NCBI GenBank assembly: GCA_029838195.1
Contig: JALGVJ010000001.1
Span: 186,001 to 250,000, forward strand
Length of the DNA stretch: 64,000 nt
Source: Promethearchaeota archaeon
Lineage (GTDB): Archaea; Asgardarchaeota; Lokiarchaeia; Sigyniarchaeales; SOKP01
Direction: 5' to 3'
Shown piece by piece: positions 8,514-17,378 of the stretch. Numbering within the stretch: the first letter of the stretch is position 1; each line of letters begins with the position of its first letter. The notes under the pieces are model-generated. The model had not been told where the DNA came from. It did not search any database and worked only from the letters and a program-made list of their open reading frames with translations. The translations under genes were made by a program, and so were the position numbers.

Positions 8514-10001
8514 TTATTTAGTAGCTTTCAACTCTTTTAATATTATTCCAAGAGTAATAATGAAAACGGCCATGGTCGATATAATCCAAATCAATTTATA
8601 GGATTCCAAGCGTATGGAGATGATGGGCGTTTCTAATTCGTAAAATTCATGGGGGGCATTTGTCTTAACCCACGTCACTCCTAAGCACCATAATTCGCAG
8701 AATCTCTCTACTGAATCAATCGTGTATACCATGACGGGAAAATCTTGTTGATAAAAAATTCGATATTCCTCATTCGTGTAGGCGTCTCCTGTATTGATGT
8801 ATTCATATCCCGTTAATACATCCATGGCATCTTTATACATGAGCATGTTCATTATTTTTTCGTTTTTAGTTGGAATCATTATCTTACTTAGATTAATTCC
8901 TGAACGAAGGGTAGTGTCCAAAATGATTTCAAAATACTCGTCGTGATAAGGATGGTCGTTGGAGGGAGATTTCATATCAAAATCGAGATAAATATCGTGA
9001 TTTTTCGTAAATTTCAAAACTTCTGCCAAAGTGGGTATTTTTACACCCCTATATGATTCGGCTTGTTCGGGAGATATGATACCAGCGGCAATGACACCGA
9101 AAGGATCTTTATCCACGAACCAAGAACCTGCATCTAATTGCTTGAGTTCCGAAATGGTGAAATTCTCAGCAGGTTCACTAACTCTATCGGGAAAAACATC
9201 CCGAATATTTGTTGTTCTCGTAAGAGTATCATCGTGCATCAAAAAGGGAACGCCATCCTTGCTGATTTGAATATCCACTTCCCAACCCACGATACCGAAT
9301 TGAAGGGCTACTTCCGCCGCGATAAGAGTGTTTTCTGGGCCTAAAGAAGCCCCTCCTCGATGTGCAATTAAATCTGGTTTTGGAGGCAAATCGCCTTCGT
9401 GGACATTTGCCGGGATATAAAAAAAGGGTGTGGCAAAGGCAAATCCATATCCGATTAAAATACACGTGATTATAATAATGCTCTTTCCTTTGGCACGAAT
9501 GATTTTATTCGAGAGATTGGCTTTTAAATGAGGTATATTTTTAAGAAGAGGGTACACCAATAAAATAAGAATTATCTGTATGGTTAGAAAAATAAAAATG
9601 CTATAAAATTCAAAATATTGAGGAATTAATCGAGAATAGCTTCCTAACTCATCAAGGAGAAAAGAGATGAGAATATTAAAAATTAACATCAAGACGAAAG
9701 GAATGAGCTTATACATCCTTGAAAGGATGAGTTCATTTCCCTTTAGTAATTTCTTGAAACTAAAGATTAAAAATATTAAGGAATAGAGCAACGGTATCGT
9801 GAAGAGAAAATATAAAAATAAGATTAGATTAAAATTAAAACCCCACCAATCAGAGACCGTTGTGTTGATTTCTCCCCAATAAGGTCTTAAAATCCATAAA
9901 AATAACAAAAATACGCCAAAATTAATCACACAAGCAAGATAAATGATAATCCATTTTTTTCCTTTTTTATTTTTTAATTTTTCAATCAGCACGATAAACA
10001 C
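8514..10001 (-). CDS. Six-TM membrane protein with GDPD domain (GDE2-like layout)
   Basis: A 495-residue membrane protein with a glycerophosphodiester phosphodiesterase domain. Five hydrophobic segments come first (about 17-38, 56-82, 98-117, 130-153, 174-196), then the GDPD domain (about 208-455), then a final segment (about 467-487). Catalytic landmarks are present: HRGG with His214/Arg215, ENT (223-225), Glu241 and Asp243 in WEVDIQ, and His256 in MHDD. With 5+1 segments around the domain, the topology matches that of animal GDE2/GDE3, where the enzyme faces outside and cleaves phosphodiesters such as GPI anchors. The substrate here is unknown; an archaeal lipid headgroup or polyol-phosphate polymer is plausible. 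The GTG start is inferred; a second GTG three codons inside sits better behind a GAGGTG sequence. It lies 25 bp downstream of the EEP-domain gene. Confidence 0.85.
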   Translation of the reverse strand: MFIVLIEKLKNKKGKKWIIIYLACVINFGVFLLFLWILRPYWGEINTTVSDWWGFNFNLILFLYFLFTIPLLYSLIFLIFSFKKLLKGNELILSRMYKLIPFVLMLIFNILISFLLDELGSYSRLIPQYFEFYSIFIFLTIQIILILLVYPLLKNIPHLKANLSNKIIRAKGKSIIIITCILIGYGFAFATPFFYIPANVHEGDLPPKPDLIAHRGGASLGPENTLIAAEVALQFGIVGWEVDIQISKDGVPFLMHDDTLTRTTNIRDVFPDRVSEPAENFTISELKQLDAGSWFVDKDPFGVIAAGIISPEQAESYRGVKIPTLAEVLKFTKNHDIYLDFDMKSPSNDHPYHDEYFEIILDTTLRSGINLSKIMIPTKNEKIMNMLMYKDAMDVLTGYEYINTGDAYTNEEYRIFYQQDFPVMVYTIDSVERFCELWCLGVTWVKTNAPHEFYELETPIISIRLESYKLIWIISTMAVFIITLGIILKELKATK

Positions 10002-10026
10002 CTCTATTTTAATTCATGCGTGTTTT

Positions 10027-12072
10027 TTAATTAAATTTTGTAATGACGGCACAATGATCCGAAGCTATAGAACAATAAACGTGACTCGATTTTGCGTTCA
10101 TGTCAGGGGAACATAGAATATAATCGATTCTTTTTCTCGGGATAAAATTCTCATCAAAATGCCCGGTATAGCCCGCATTGCGTGCAGTATCTATAAAATT
10201 CATGGGTGAAGCTTTAATTAATTGATATTCCTCTGAGGTGGGTTCAAAGTTAAAATCTCCTAACCAGATCAGTTTGTTTTTATCTTTTTCTTGCTCGATC
10301 ACGGAAAGGATATAAGGAACTTGCACCAATCGATCTTGATGGTTCGTAGAGAGATGCGTAATGAATAATGTCCAGATTTCATTGCCGATTATGATTTTTG
10401 CTTTTATCATGGATCTAGGCTCTGTAGATTCTTTAGCTTGGGGGAGATGAATGATCTCAGCGGAACTGATGGGATATTTACTCAATAATGCATTACCATA
10501 ATGCTTGTAAAATGTATAACCATAAAAATAATACATGTCAAGATGATGAGCGAAATAGGAGGTTAAATCAACAAAAGATGTTTTCAAGGCTCCTAAATCT
10601 ACTTCATTCAATCCAAGAATGTCCGGATCGTTTTGTTTGATTTCTTCAGCAATTCTTTCCGGATCAAACACATCATCCACTCCAATTGCATTGTGGATGT
10701 TCCATGTCATTACAATTGGGTGCTCTCTTGGTGTGGATTCCGGAATCCTTTGAATGAGAAGACTCCCAAAAGAACCAATTAAGATAATAAAAATTATCAC
10801 GTATAAAACTTTAATGGGCATTTTCCAGTTCCAATTCAATAATTTTCGATTTAAATTTACCCGTAAATTCTTTCCCTCCATTAGGAAAATGAGGAAAGTC
10901 CCAATTAGCGAAAGGATGAATATATTATTTATCAAGAGAGATAGATATTCATACCACAAGAATTGGACTTGTAAAATGATGAAAAAGAAATTCGTAAAGA
11001 AAAAAATGACCAATCCATGATATAACTTTCTTCTATTCTGAAAAGAATAAAAAATAAAACAGTAGAAAAAGTAAATCACGAGCGAAAAAATATTAACAAT
11101 CTCCAAAATCGTTAAATAAAAGGTCGATACTCCAGGAATTGGCTCATTTTCTAAAATAAAAATCGCTAATAGATTTAAAATAAAAGATGCCCCTATAAAT
11201 GTGAATATTAGCTTTTTTAGAAACGATTGGGACTTAGTATTCATTATTTCATGAATAACATAGCTCCCTATAAATATCACGGCCGTAATGAGGAGAATAT
11301 AATATGTAAATCCATAAGAAATCCAATTTAATTTACCATTCGGAAGCAGATTGTTATAACTACGATCCAACACGTCATATGCCGAAATAGCCATGGGATT
11401 AAAAACCCAAGTTAAAATGAGCAGAAATAAAATTCCGAAAATAATGAAATGAACTAGGGAGATTTCTTGCCCTTTCCTTTCTTCCTTCTCAATGCTCTCC
11501 ATCCCTCGCTCTAGATCTTCTAATTTCTTAGGCGAAAACATGCTCCAATTCATGTACAATAAAAAACCTGAGAAAATAATAATTGGCATGATTTTTATGG
11601 AATCGAACGTCAAACTTAAAGATGCGTTTGCCATTAAAAAAACTAATTGAATACTCGCACCCACGCATCCTCCAAAAAGTAATGTTGAAAAGCCTCCCCC
11701 ATTCGCTCCCAATTCCATCAAATACATTAATTCAATGATGACTAATACAGAACTAAAAAATAAGATAAAATTGAAAATCATGAGTAAGGAAGAAATCATG
11801 AGAAATTGGACCACAATTCGAGAAATTACTACAAGATATATCAAAACATGGATTTTTAATCGAAAATTAAAAAAATTTTTGTAAAAAATCACCAGTTCCA
11901 AGATGATGCTAATAACTATAATAATAATCGTGGGTAAAATCGTGCCGATTCTACTTAAATTCATGAAAACATGTGCATTCGTATTTACCATGATATTGCT
12001 AAACGATTCCATGATGAAATAGAAAAGAATCGCTTGAAATAATAAAATCCGCACTTTTTTTTCCACGATCAT
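10027..12072 (-). CDS. Multi-TM protein with C-terminal EEP phosphodiesterase domain (CWH43-like layout)
   Basis: A 681-residue membrane protein with about 13 hydrophobic segments (residues 5-450) and a C-terminal endonuclease/exonuclease/phosphatase domain (about 451-681). The EEP catalytic residues are all visible: Asn458 in WNIHN, Glu490 in LNEVD, His573 in FITHLS, Asp606 and Asn608 in GDFNFEP, Asp650 in RIDYI, and Asp672-His673 in SDHC. This is therefore a predicted active, membrane-anchored metal-dependent phosphodiesterase. The architecture and length resemble eukaryotic CWH43/PGAP2IP, which remodels GPI lipids; whether this is homology or convergence is undecided. Sphingomyelinase- or nuclease-like activity is the alternative. 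The gene is first in an operon with the six-TM GDPD protein. Confidence 0.85.
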   Translation of the reverse strand: MIVEKKVRILLFQAILFYFIMESFSNIMVNTNAHVFMNLSRIGTILPTIIIIVISIILELVIFYKNFFNFRLKIHVLIYLVVISRIVVQFLMISSLLMIFNFILFFSSVLVIIELMYLMELGANGGGFSTLLFGGCVGASIQLVFLMANASLSLTFDSIKIMPIIIFSGFLLYMNWSMFSPKKLEDLERGMESIEKEERKGQEISLVHFIIFGILFLLILTWVFNPMAISAYDVLDRSYNNLLPNGKLNWISYGFTYYILLITAVIFIGSYVIHEIMNTKSQSFLKKLIFTFIGASFILNLLAIFILENEPIPGVSTFYLTILEIVNIFSLVIYFFYCFIFYSFQNRRKLYHGLVIFFFTNFFFIILQVQFLWYEYLSLLINNIFILSLIGTFLIFLMEGKNLRVNLNRKLLNWNWKMPIKVLYVIIFIILIGSFGSLLIQRIPESTPREHPIVMTWNIHNAIGVDDVFDPERIAEEIKQNDPDILGLNEVDLGALKTSFVDLTSYFAHHLDMYYFYGYTFYKHYGNALLSKYPISSAEIIHLPQAKESTEPRSMIKAKIIIGNEIWTLFITHLSTNHQDRLVQVPYILSVIEQEKDKNKLIWLGDFNFEPTSEEYQLIKASPMNFIDTARNAGYTGHFDENFIPRKRIDYILCSPDMNAKSSHVYCSIASDHCAVITKFN

Positions 12073-12273
12073 TTTTCGTCATTCCATCGCATTATTTTCA
12101 ATAATTATTAATTCGTTAAAGAACTATATAATCCTTTCGTCTCTTCTCTTGATATTGTTAATCTCAAAATACCCAAAGCATTTTCTAATCCTTCCTTTTT
12201 CACGTGAAAAAGATATATGGAATGAATGATTTATAAAAAAAATAAAATAAATTTAAACCCCGTGAGGTGAACC

Positions 12274-12846
12274 ATGATAAAAGTCGTTTTATTTAACGGA
12301 AGCCCAAGAGCTAAAGGAAATACCTTTCAAGCTCTGGAAATCGTACGCAAGGAATTAGAAGCAGAAGGTATTGAATGTGAATACATTTGGCTTGGAAAAG
12401 AACCATTATTGCCCTGTAAGGCTTGTTTTAGATGTGCAGGAAAAAAGAAATGTAGCCAAGAAGATGACAAGTTGAATGAATACGTGAATAAAATAATAGG
12501 AGCGGATGGAATAATTATCGGAAGCCCTACTTATTTTGCCAATGTGTCGTCTACCGTGAAGGCATTTATTGACCGCGCAGGTATGGTTTCCAAAATGAAT
12601 GGAGATCTTTATAAATACAAAGTAGGTGCTGCTGTTGTCGCCGTACGTCGCCAAGGGGCTACCCATGTTTTCTCTAGCATTAATTTTTTCTTCCTAATTG
12701 CCCAAATGGTCGTGGTAGGATCTTCCTATTGGAATTTGGGAATAGGACTTGCGCCGGGAGATATTCAAAAAGATAAGGAAGGTATTGAGACTTTTAAGAA
12801 TCTGGGAGTGAACATGGCATACGTGTTGAAAAAATTGAAGAGTTAA
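12274..12846 (+). CDS. Flavodoxin-fold FMN reductase family protein, copy 1
   Basis: This 190-residue protein belongs to the NADPH-dependent FMN reductase / iron-sulfur flavoprotein family. It opens with the FMN phosphate-binding loop FNGSPRAKGNT (7-17), carries a CKACFRC motif (49-55) followed by Cys61, and has the second flavin loop GSPTYFANVSSTVKAFIDR. In related archaeal Isf proteins a compact cysteine motif of this kind holds a 4Fe-4S cluster; cluster binding here is inferred. A GTGAGGTGAACC stretch just before the ATG is a plausible ribosome-binding region. A close paralog follows after about 180 bp, so this is a tandem duplication. The electron donor and acceptor are unknown. Confidence 0.82.
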   Translation: MIKVVLFNGSPRAKGNTFQALEIVRKELEAEGIECEYIWLGKEPLLPCKACFRCAGKKKCSQEDDKLNEYVNKIIGADGIIIGSPTYFANVSSTVKAFIDRAGMVSKMNGDLYKYKVGAAVVAVRRQGATHVFSSINFFFLIAQMVVVGSSYWNLGIGLAPGDIQKDKEGIETFKNLGVNMAYVLKKLKS

Positions 12847-13023
12847 ATCAAACATCCGCTCTTTCCATTTCTATCTATTTTTTTCCACGTGGAAAAAACC
12901 AAACATTCATTATCTTTTCTTTCCTATCATGTTTATCGGGAAATAGAACTTTATCTTTTCTTGAATTTAATTCTATAATTTATTAGAAAAGTTCTATAAA
13001 AATGAAAAGAAAATATTAATATA

Positions 13024-13599
13024 ATGGCTCTAAAAGTAATCCTTTTTAATGGAAGCTCGAGAAAAGAGGGAAATACCTATTATTGTTTAAAAATCGTGAG
13101 TGACGAATTAGAAGCAGAAGGAATCGAAACGGAGCTTATTTGGTTAGGAGAACAGCCAATTCTTCCTTGTAAGGCGTGTTATAATTGTAAAGGTAAAAAA
13201 AAATGTATTCAAGATGATGACAAGTTAAATGAATACATTAAGAAGATTTTACAAGCTGATGGGGTAATTATTGGAAGTCCGACTTATTTCGCTGATGTTT
13301 CATCTACCGTAAAAGCTTTCATCGACCGAGCAGGATTAGTCTCGAGAATGAATGGAGATCTTTATAAACATAAGGTTGGGGCAGCTGTAATTGCCGTCAG
13401 AAGAGCGGGGGCATTGCATGCTTTTTCTTCTATTAATTTTTTCTTTTTAGTGGCGCAAATGATCGTCGTGGGCTCGTCATACTGGAATTTAGGTATTGGA
13501 AGGAAACCAGGCGAAGTATTGAATGATCAAGAGGGCGTGGACACCTTTAGGACTCTTGGAAAGAATTTTAGTCGAGTTCTCAAGAAATTAAATTCATAA
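13024..13599 (+). CDS. Flavodoxin-fold FMN reductase family protein, copy 2
   Basis: A 191-residue paralog of the preceding gene, clearly similar along its whole length. It has the FNGSSRKEGNT flavin loop near residue 7, a CKACYNC motif (50-56), the GSPTYFADVSST loop and a shared SSYWNLGIG segment near the C-terminus. Both copies keep the FMN and cysteine motifs, so neither looks decayed. It probably acts as a redox flavoprotein in the cytosol. The two genes have separate AT-rich upstream regions, so they may be expressed independently. The downstream gene is a small membrane protein with no clear link. Confidence 0.82.
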   Translation: MALKVILFNGSSRKEGNTYYCLKIVSDELEAEGIETELIWLGEQPILPCKACYNCKGKKKCIQDDDKLNEYIKKILQADGVIIGSPTYFADVSSTVKAFIDRAGLVSRMNGDLYKHKVGAAVIAVRRAGALHAFSSINFFFLVAQMIVVGSSYWNLGIGRKPGEVLNDQEGVDTFRTLGKNFSRVLKKLNS

Positions 13600-13674
13600 A
13601 CGATTTTTTTTTCTCTTTTGAATTATTTTTAAAAATAAATAACTAAAGTAAAACAATTATAAAGGAACAAGAAA

Positions 13675-14076
13675 TTGTTCGGTCGACCACGCTCTCTCGT
13701 GCTTTTATTGAAAATAGGAGGGATTGTTGAGATAATAATAGGTGGGTTGTTTCTTTTCTTATATTATTATCTCATTTGGGTTGAATATTCTCTCTTAAAC
13801 ATGATTGTTGTCATCGCTGGTGCGTTTTTATTAGGATACGGCATATTATTAATATATTCCGTGAAAAATATCCAAAAATTAAAGGTTATTCCGATACTTA
13901 ATGTATTTTTAAGAATTCTCGTTATAATTTCGCTCATCGTTCAATTATTTGTTTCTAGTGAGTTTCAAGCTTTTTTTAGTGGAAGCAATATAATTTTTTT
14001 ATTAATTCCCATTCTTTATGATCTTATTTGGTCGTTCTTAGTACTTTATTTCATGAGGAGGGTGGGGTTGCTTTAA
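13675..14076 (+). CDS. Small four-TM membrane protein, unknown function
   Basis: A 133-residue protein, mostly hydrophobic, with four predicted membrane segments (about 10-32, 39-62, 73-95 and 101-128) separated by short charged loops. I recognise no family. The start is a TTG preceded by AAAGGAAC; no ATG is available before the second segment. The C-terminus is basic, suggesting a cytosolic end. It follows the second flavoprotein by 75 bp and could be co-transcribed. Its 3' end overlaps an imperfect GTGG..GGTTGC / GCAACCAC inverted repeat (about 14062-14099). Confidence 0.6.
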   Translation: MFGRPRSLVLLLKIGGIVEIIIGGLFLFLYYYLIWVEYSLLNMIVVIAGAFLLGYGILLIYSVKNIQKLKVIPILNVFLRILVIISLIVQLFVSSEFQAFFSGSNIIFLLIPILYDLIWSFLVLYFMRRVGLL

Positions 14077-14107
14077 TGCTCTCATGGGGAGGCAACCACT
14101 AGAAAAG

Positions 14108-15376
14108 CTAACTTTTTGACTTAGAATAGAGGATGTCTAATTCTTTTTTAATTTGTTGAGCGATGGCTTTTGCTAAAAGAGGTGGAACTGCATTCCCAAT
14201 TTGTTTTAAGATAGAACTTTTTGTTCCCTTGAAAATAAAAGCATCATCAAAGGATTGGAGGGCTGCTAATTCGCGAGGCGTACATGTACGATCGAATTTA
14301 TAATGAACAAATACACCTCCATGGTTTTCTTTTACGGTTTTAGCCGGTTTAGTCGGGTCAAGCCTGCGCCAAGCATCACTATAATTTTTATAAACAGTTT
14401 CTCCAATAGGCGTTTCATGTAATTTTTGAATAAATTTCTTCGAATGTTTCGTGAATACATGGCTTAATTTTACATTTTCTGGCCACGTTTCATACTTTTT
14501 TAGAACATCTCCTGCAGTTTTCCAAGAATTTGGCGGAATTGAAGATTTCTTGGAAAAAGGAGCTGAATCGCAATCCTCCAAGCCCCTGGGCGGAGAACTT
14601 TCATGATGGGTTGGAGCTGGAAAGTGTATCAGCGTATTTTTATGTCGGGTCCCCAAGAATATTATTCTTTCTCTGGTTTGCGGCACGCCATAATCCGCAG
14701 CATTCAATACTTTCCATTCGACTTTATACTTGATTTCTTTTATTTTTGACAAAATGATATTTAAAAGGGGCATGAGACGTTTATCAATTTCTTGCTTGAG
14801 CTCCTTTACTTGCTTCCTTAAAGAGAAATATTCTTGTTCTTCTGCCGGATCCAATCTTCTTTGGGCTCGATATCTCTTCAAATCTTTAAATCGTTGAAGT
14901 TGTTGACAGTGGATTTTAAATTGTTGTAATTTTGGCCGTGACAGCTTCGGATCCACGTGTTTCATGTGGAGTAAACCTTTAACATTTTCCATGACGAAAA
15001 AATCAGGCTGCAAATGAGCAATAATGTCAAGAAAATCGACGTATAATCGTCCACGAGGATCATCGGGATTTCTATTACCCGAAATCGAATAAGCTTGACA
15101 AGGGGGTCCACCAATTATTACGTGAATCTTTTTATTTTTAACCCGATCGTATAATTCTTGCTTGATTTCAGGTAAGGTGATGTCTCCTTCAATTAATTGA
15201 GTAGTAACATGATTATATTTATAGGTTTCGATAGCAGGCTTCCAAAATTCATTGGCAGCAACAATATCAAAACCTGCCGCTAAAAATCCTTGACTAAACC
15301 CTCCACATCCCGCAAATAAATCGATTACATTATATTTGGTTTCAGAATGGATTATTCTTCACCCAATTTTTCTCAT
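14108..15376 (-). CDS. DNA cytosine-5 methyltransferase with an in-frame UGA near the start
   Basis: This is a C5-cytosine DNA methyltransferase using SAM. Reading from about 15326 down, motif I (DLFAGCGGFSQGF), the catalytic motif IV GGPPCQAYS (about 15115-15095), motif VI ENVKG, motif VIII QTRERIIFLG and motifs IX-X (LAALQSF, QIGNAVPPLLA) are all present in one frame, so the enzyme core is complete. The only upstream ATG (15374-15376) is separated from motif I by an in-frame TGA at 15359-15361; no ATG, GTG or TTG lies between that TGA and motif IV, and the next usable start (TTG at 15013) would remove motifs I and IV. So the gene is nonsense-mutated, mis-sequenced or starts at a non-standard codon. 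The insertion between motifs VI and VIII is long and basic. The T:G glycosylase gene lies 16 bp upstream. Confidence 0.85.
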
Positions 15377-15392
15377 GAAATTATTATTGGCA

Positions 15393-16052
15393 TTATTTTA
15401 GCACTAAAGTATTTGCATGGTTACAAATTTCGATTAATGGGCATTCCTCACAATGCGGATTTTTAGGAGTACACATGAGTGCTGCAAAATCTAAAAGTGC
15501 TAAATTAAACTCCTTATAGTGTTCTTTAGGTATTAAATGTTCCATGAATTCATTAAGTTTTTTATCCCGAGAAGGTGCTTTTTTTACGGGAAATGAAAAC
15601 ACTCTTTTTATCACGCGTCCCACGTTTGCATCGATAATGGGCACCGGTTCATGAAATGCAAAACAACGGAGGGCATTCGCTATGTATTCTCCAACGCCAG
15701 GCAACTTCATTAGTTCTTTTTTCGTCTTCGGGATCGTTCCTCCTTGTTCTAAAATAAACTTGACCGTTTTTAATAAGTCTCTCGCACGCCTATTGAATAA
15801 TCCTAAGGGCTGTAGGATGTTGGCTAATTGTTCTTGGCTCAATCGATGGAGGCTTTCCAGATCCGGATATTTCTTGATGAATTCAGGAAAGATTTTTTCC
15901 ACTTGATTGGCATTCGTTTTTTGTAACATCAATTCGGCAATTAAAAATTGAAAAGGCGTGAGCTGGTTCTCCCTCCAATAGAAACTACGCTTGTTTTCCT
16001 CGAACCATTGCAGGAGTAAATTAATGAAAAGCTCCTTCTTTTTCTGCTCCAT
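15393..16052 (-). CDS. T:G-mismatch DNA glycosylase (MIG/MutY-type HhH-GPD)
   Basis: A 219-residue helix-hairpin-helix DNA glycosylase with a C-terminal 4Fe-4S cluster (Cys194, Cys201, Cys204, Cys210; spacing 6-2-5). The hairpin LPGVGEYIANAL (117-128) carries Tyr123 where endonuclease III has its catalytic Lys and MutY a Ser; catalytic Asp141 follows 18 residues later. Tyr at this position and the short length without a MutY C-terminal domain are hallmarks of Methanothermobacter MIG, a thymine-DNA glycosylase that repairs T:G mismatches from deaminated 5-methylcytosine. Placement directly before a cytosine-5 methyltransferase (16 bp to its ATG) strongly supports this role. A true adenine glycosylase is the less likely alternative. 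Confidence 0.85.
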   Translation of the reverse strand: MEQKKKELFINLLLQWFEENKRSFYWRENQLTPFQFLIAELMLQKTNANQVEKIFPEFIKKYPDLESLHRLSQEQLANILQPLGLFNRRARDLLKTVKFILEQGGTIPKTKKELMKLPGVGEYIANALRCFAFHEPVPIIDANVGRVIKRVFSFPVKKAPSRDKKLNEFMEHLIPKEHYKEFNLALLDFAALMCTPKNPHCEECPLIEICNHANTLVLK

Positions 16053-16080
16053 TAAGAATTTTCCCTCTCATGTTAAATAT

Positions 16081-16992
16081 TCATGAATTTACCACTAAAA
16101 TTTCATTAATTTCGCCTCTTTTCGTCCCATCACTATTTATAGCACGCTTTGCTTTTAAAATAATGATTTTATAGTCCTCATATAGCTTTAAAATGAAATC
16201 AGTATAGGAATTGCTTAACATGAGCTTGCAACCCCTCTCATCTAACCTCTCAAAAACTTTCTTAAGCTTGAGCTGATCTTCTATACCAAAATCATGCCTT
16301 GTATAACTCGTAAAATTAGCCGATTCCGAAATGGGAGCATAGGGAGGATCAAAATATACGAAATCATCCTTCTTTGCCAATTCTAAACATGTTTCAAAAC
16401 TCCCGTGAATAAGCTCGACATTCCTTAAAGCCTCATAAACCGCCCATAAATTCTTCTCATCGCAATAATTTGGATTTTTATATCGTCCAAAAGGAACGTT
16501 AAATTCTCCCTTACGATTCACCCGATATAATCCATTATAACAGGTTCTATTAAGAAAAATCGTTCTTGACGCCCGTTCCACCGGGGATAACGCCTTGAAG
16601 GCCTCCGGATTCCGATCCAAATTTCGAATCATGTAGTAATAATCCCGCTCGTTTTTATGCTTTTTCAAGGAACGGATTAATTCCTTCACGTTCTCTTGAA
16701 TTACTTGATATACATTAATTAACTCTTCATTAATATCAATTAAGATCGCCTTTATGGGCATGAGATAAAAAAATATTGCACCCCCGCCCAAAAACGGTTC
16801 TATATACCTGTTAAACTTTCTTGGAAAATATGGTGCCATCTGAGAAATGATTTGCCTCTTACCGCCCGCCCATTTCAAAAAAGGTCTCGGCACATCTACT
16901 ATTCTCTTTTCCCTTTCATTCTTTCTCCGAATCATGTTCTTTACATGATCAATATCCGCTTCCATAAACCGCAATAATGAATTATCAAACAT
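16081..16992 (-). CDS. Dam-family DNA adenine-N6 methyltransferase
   Basis: A 303-residue class D12 (Dam/DpnM-type) adenine-N6 DNA methyltransferase. The SAM-binding motif X FLKWAGGKR (38-46), motif I EPFLGGGAIFF (65-75), the NRTCYNGLYR block (148-157) and catalytic motif IV DPPY (215-218) are all intact. An N-terminal charged stretch (about 20-33) precedes the domain. It is the first gene of a probable operon (28 bp to the glycosylase, then the cytosine methyltransferase). The family often recognises GATC, but the target site cannot be read from sequence. No restriction endonuclease is seen beside it, so it may be an orphan methyltransferase or part of a system that lost its nuclease. Confidence 0.93.
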   Translation of the reverse strand: MFDNSLLRFMEADIDHVKNMIRRKNEREKRIVDVPRPFLKWAGGKRQIISQMAPYFPRKFNRYIEPFLGGGAIFFYLMPIKAILIDINEELINVYQVIQENVKELIRSLKKHKNERDYYYMIRNLDRNPEAFKALSPVERASRTIFLNRTCYNGLYRVNRKGEFNVPFGRYKNPNYCDEKNLWAVYEALRNVELIHGSFETCLELAKKDDFVYFDPPYAPISESANFTSYTRHDFGIEDQLKLKKVFERLDERGCKLMLSNSYTDFILKLYEDYKIIILKAKRAINSDGTKRGEINEILVVNS

Positions 16993-17378
16993 CTTGCTGA
17001 ACTCACGCTTTCAAAATTCTATTTCAAAACGTGAATACGTTTTTTAAAGCATATTTTTTTTTAACTCAATAAAAGATCGTTCTTACCTTAATAATTCTAT
17101 GAATTTAATCCTTAAAATTCTTTTATTAAACTCAAAATAAGAGATAGCTATAAAATAAACTTTAAAAAAGCTCAAAAAAAAAATGCGAGTTAATTCATGA
17201 TTTTTTATGATCCATGAATCATCATTGGCTTTATTTCATCAAGAATTGCTAAATCGGCCCTTTTTTCCTCTTTCTAAGTTTTAATTCATTAATATTTTCT
17301 TTTTCCTAAAAGTTCATGAGAAATAATTTTACTCTTTTCAATGACGTGTTAAAAAAAGGAAAAAAAAAAAAATCGTAA
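16993..17378. other. AT-rich intergenic region, no gene seen
   Basis: This 386-bp region lies between the start of the Dam-type gene and the end of an MFS gene, both on the minus strand. It contains long A/T runs, including an A-rich tract near 17352-17373 just before the MFS stop that reads as a T-tract on the minus strand and may terminate that gene. The promoter of the DNA-modification operon should be here. I see no RNA or protein gene. Confidence 0.4.

Noticed and set aside
14108..16992. Complete restriction-modification system
   Set aside because: Two methyltransferases are present, but the third gene is a DNA glycosylase, not a restriction enzyme, and the neighbours are a transporter and a small membrane protein.
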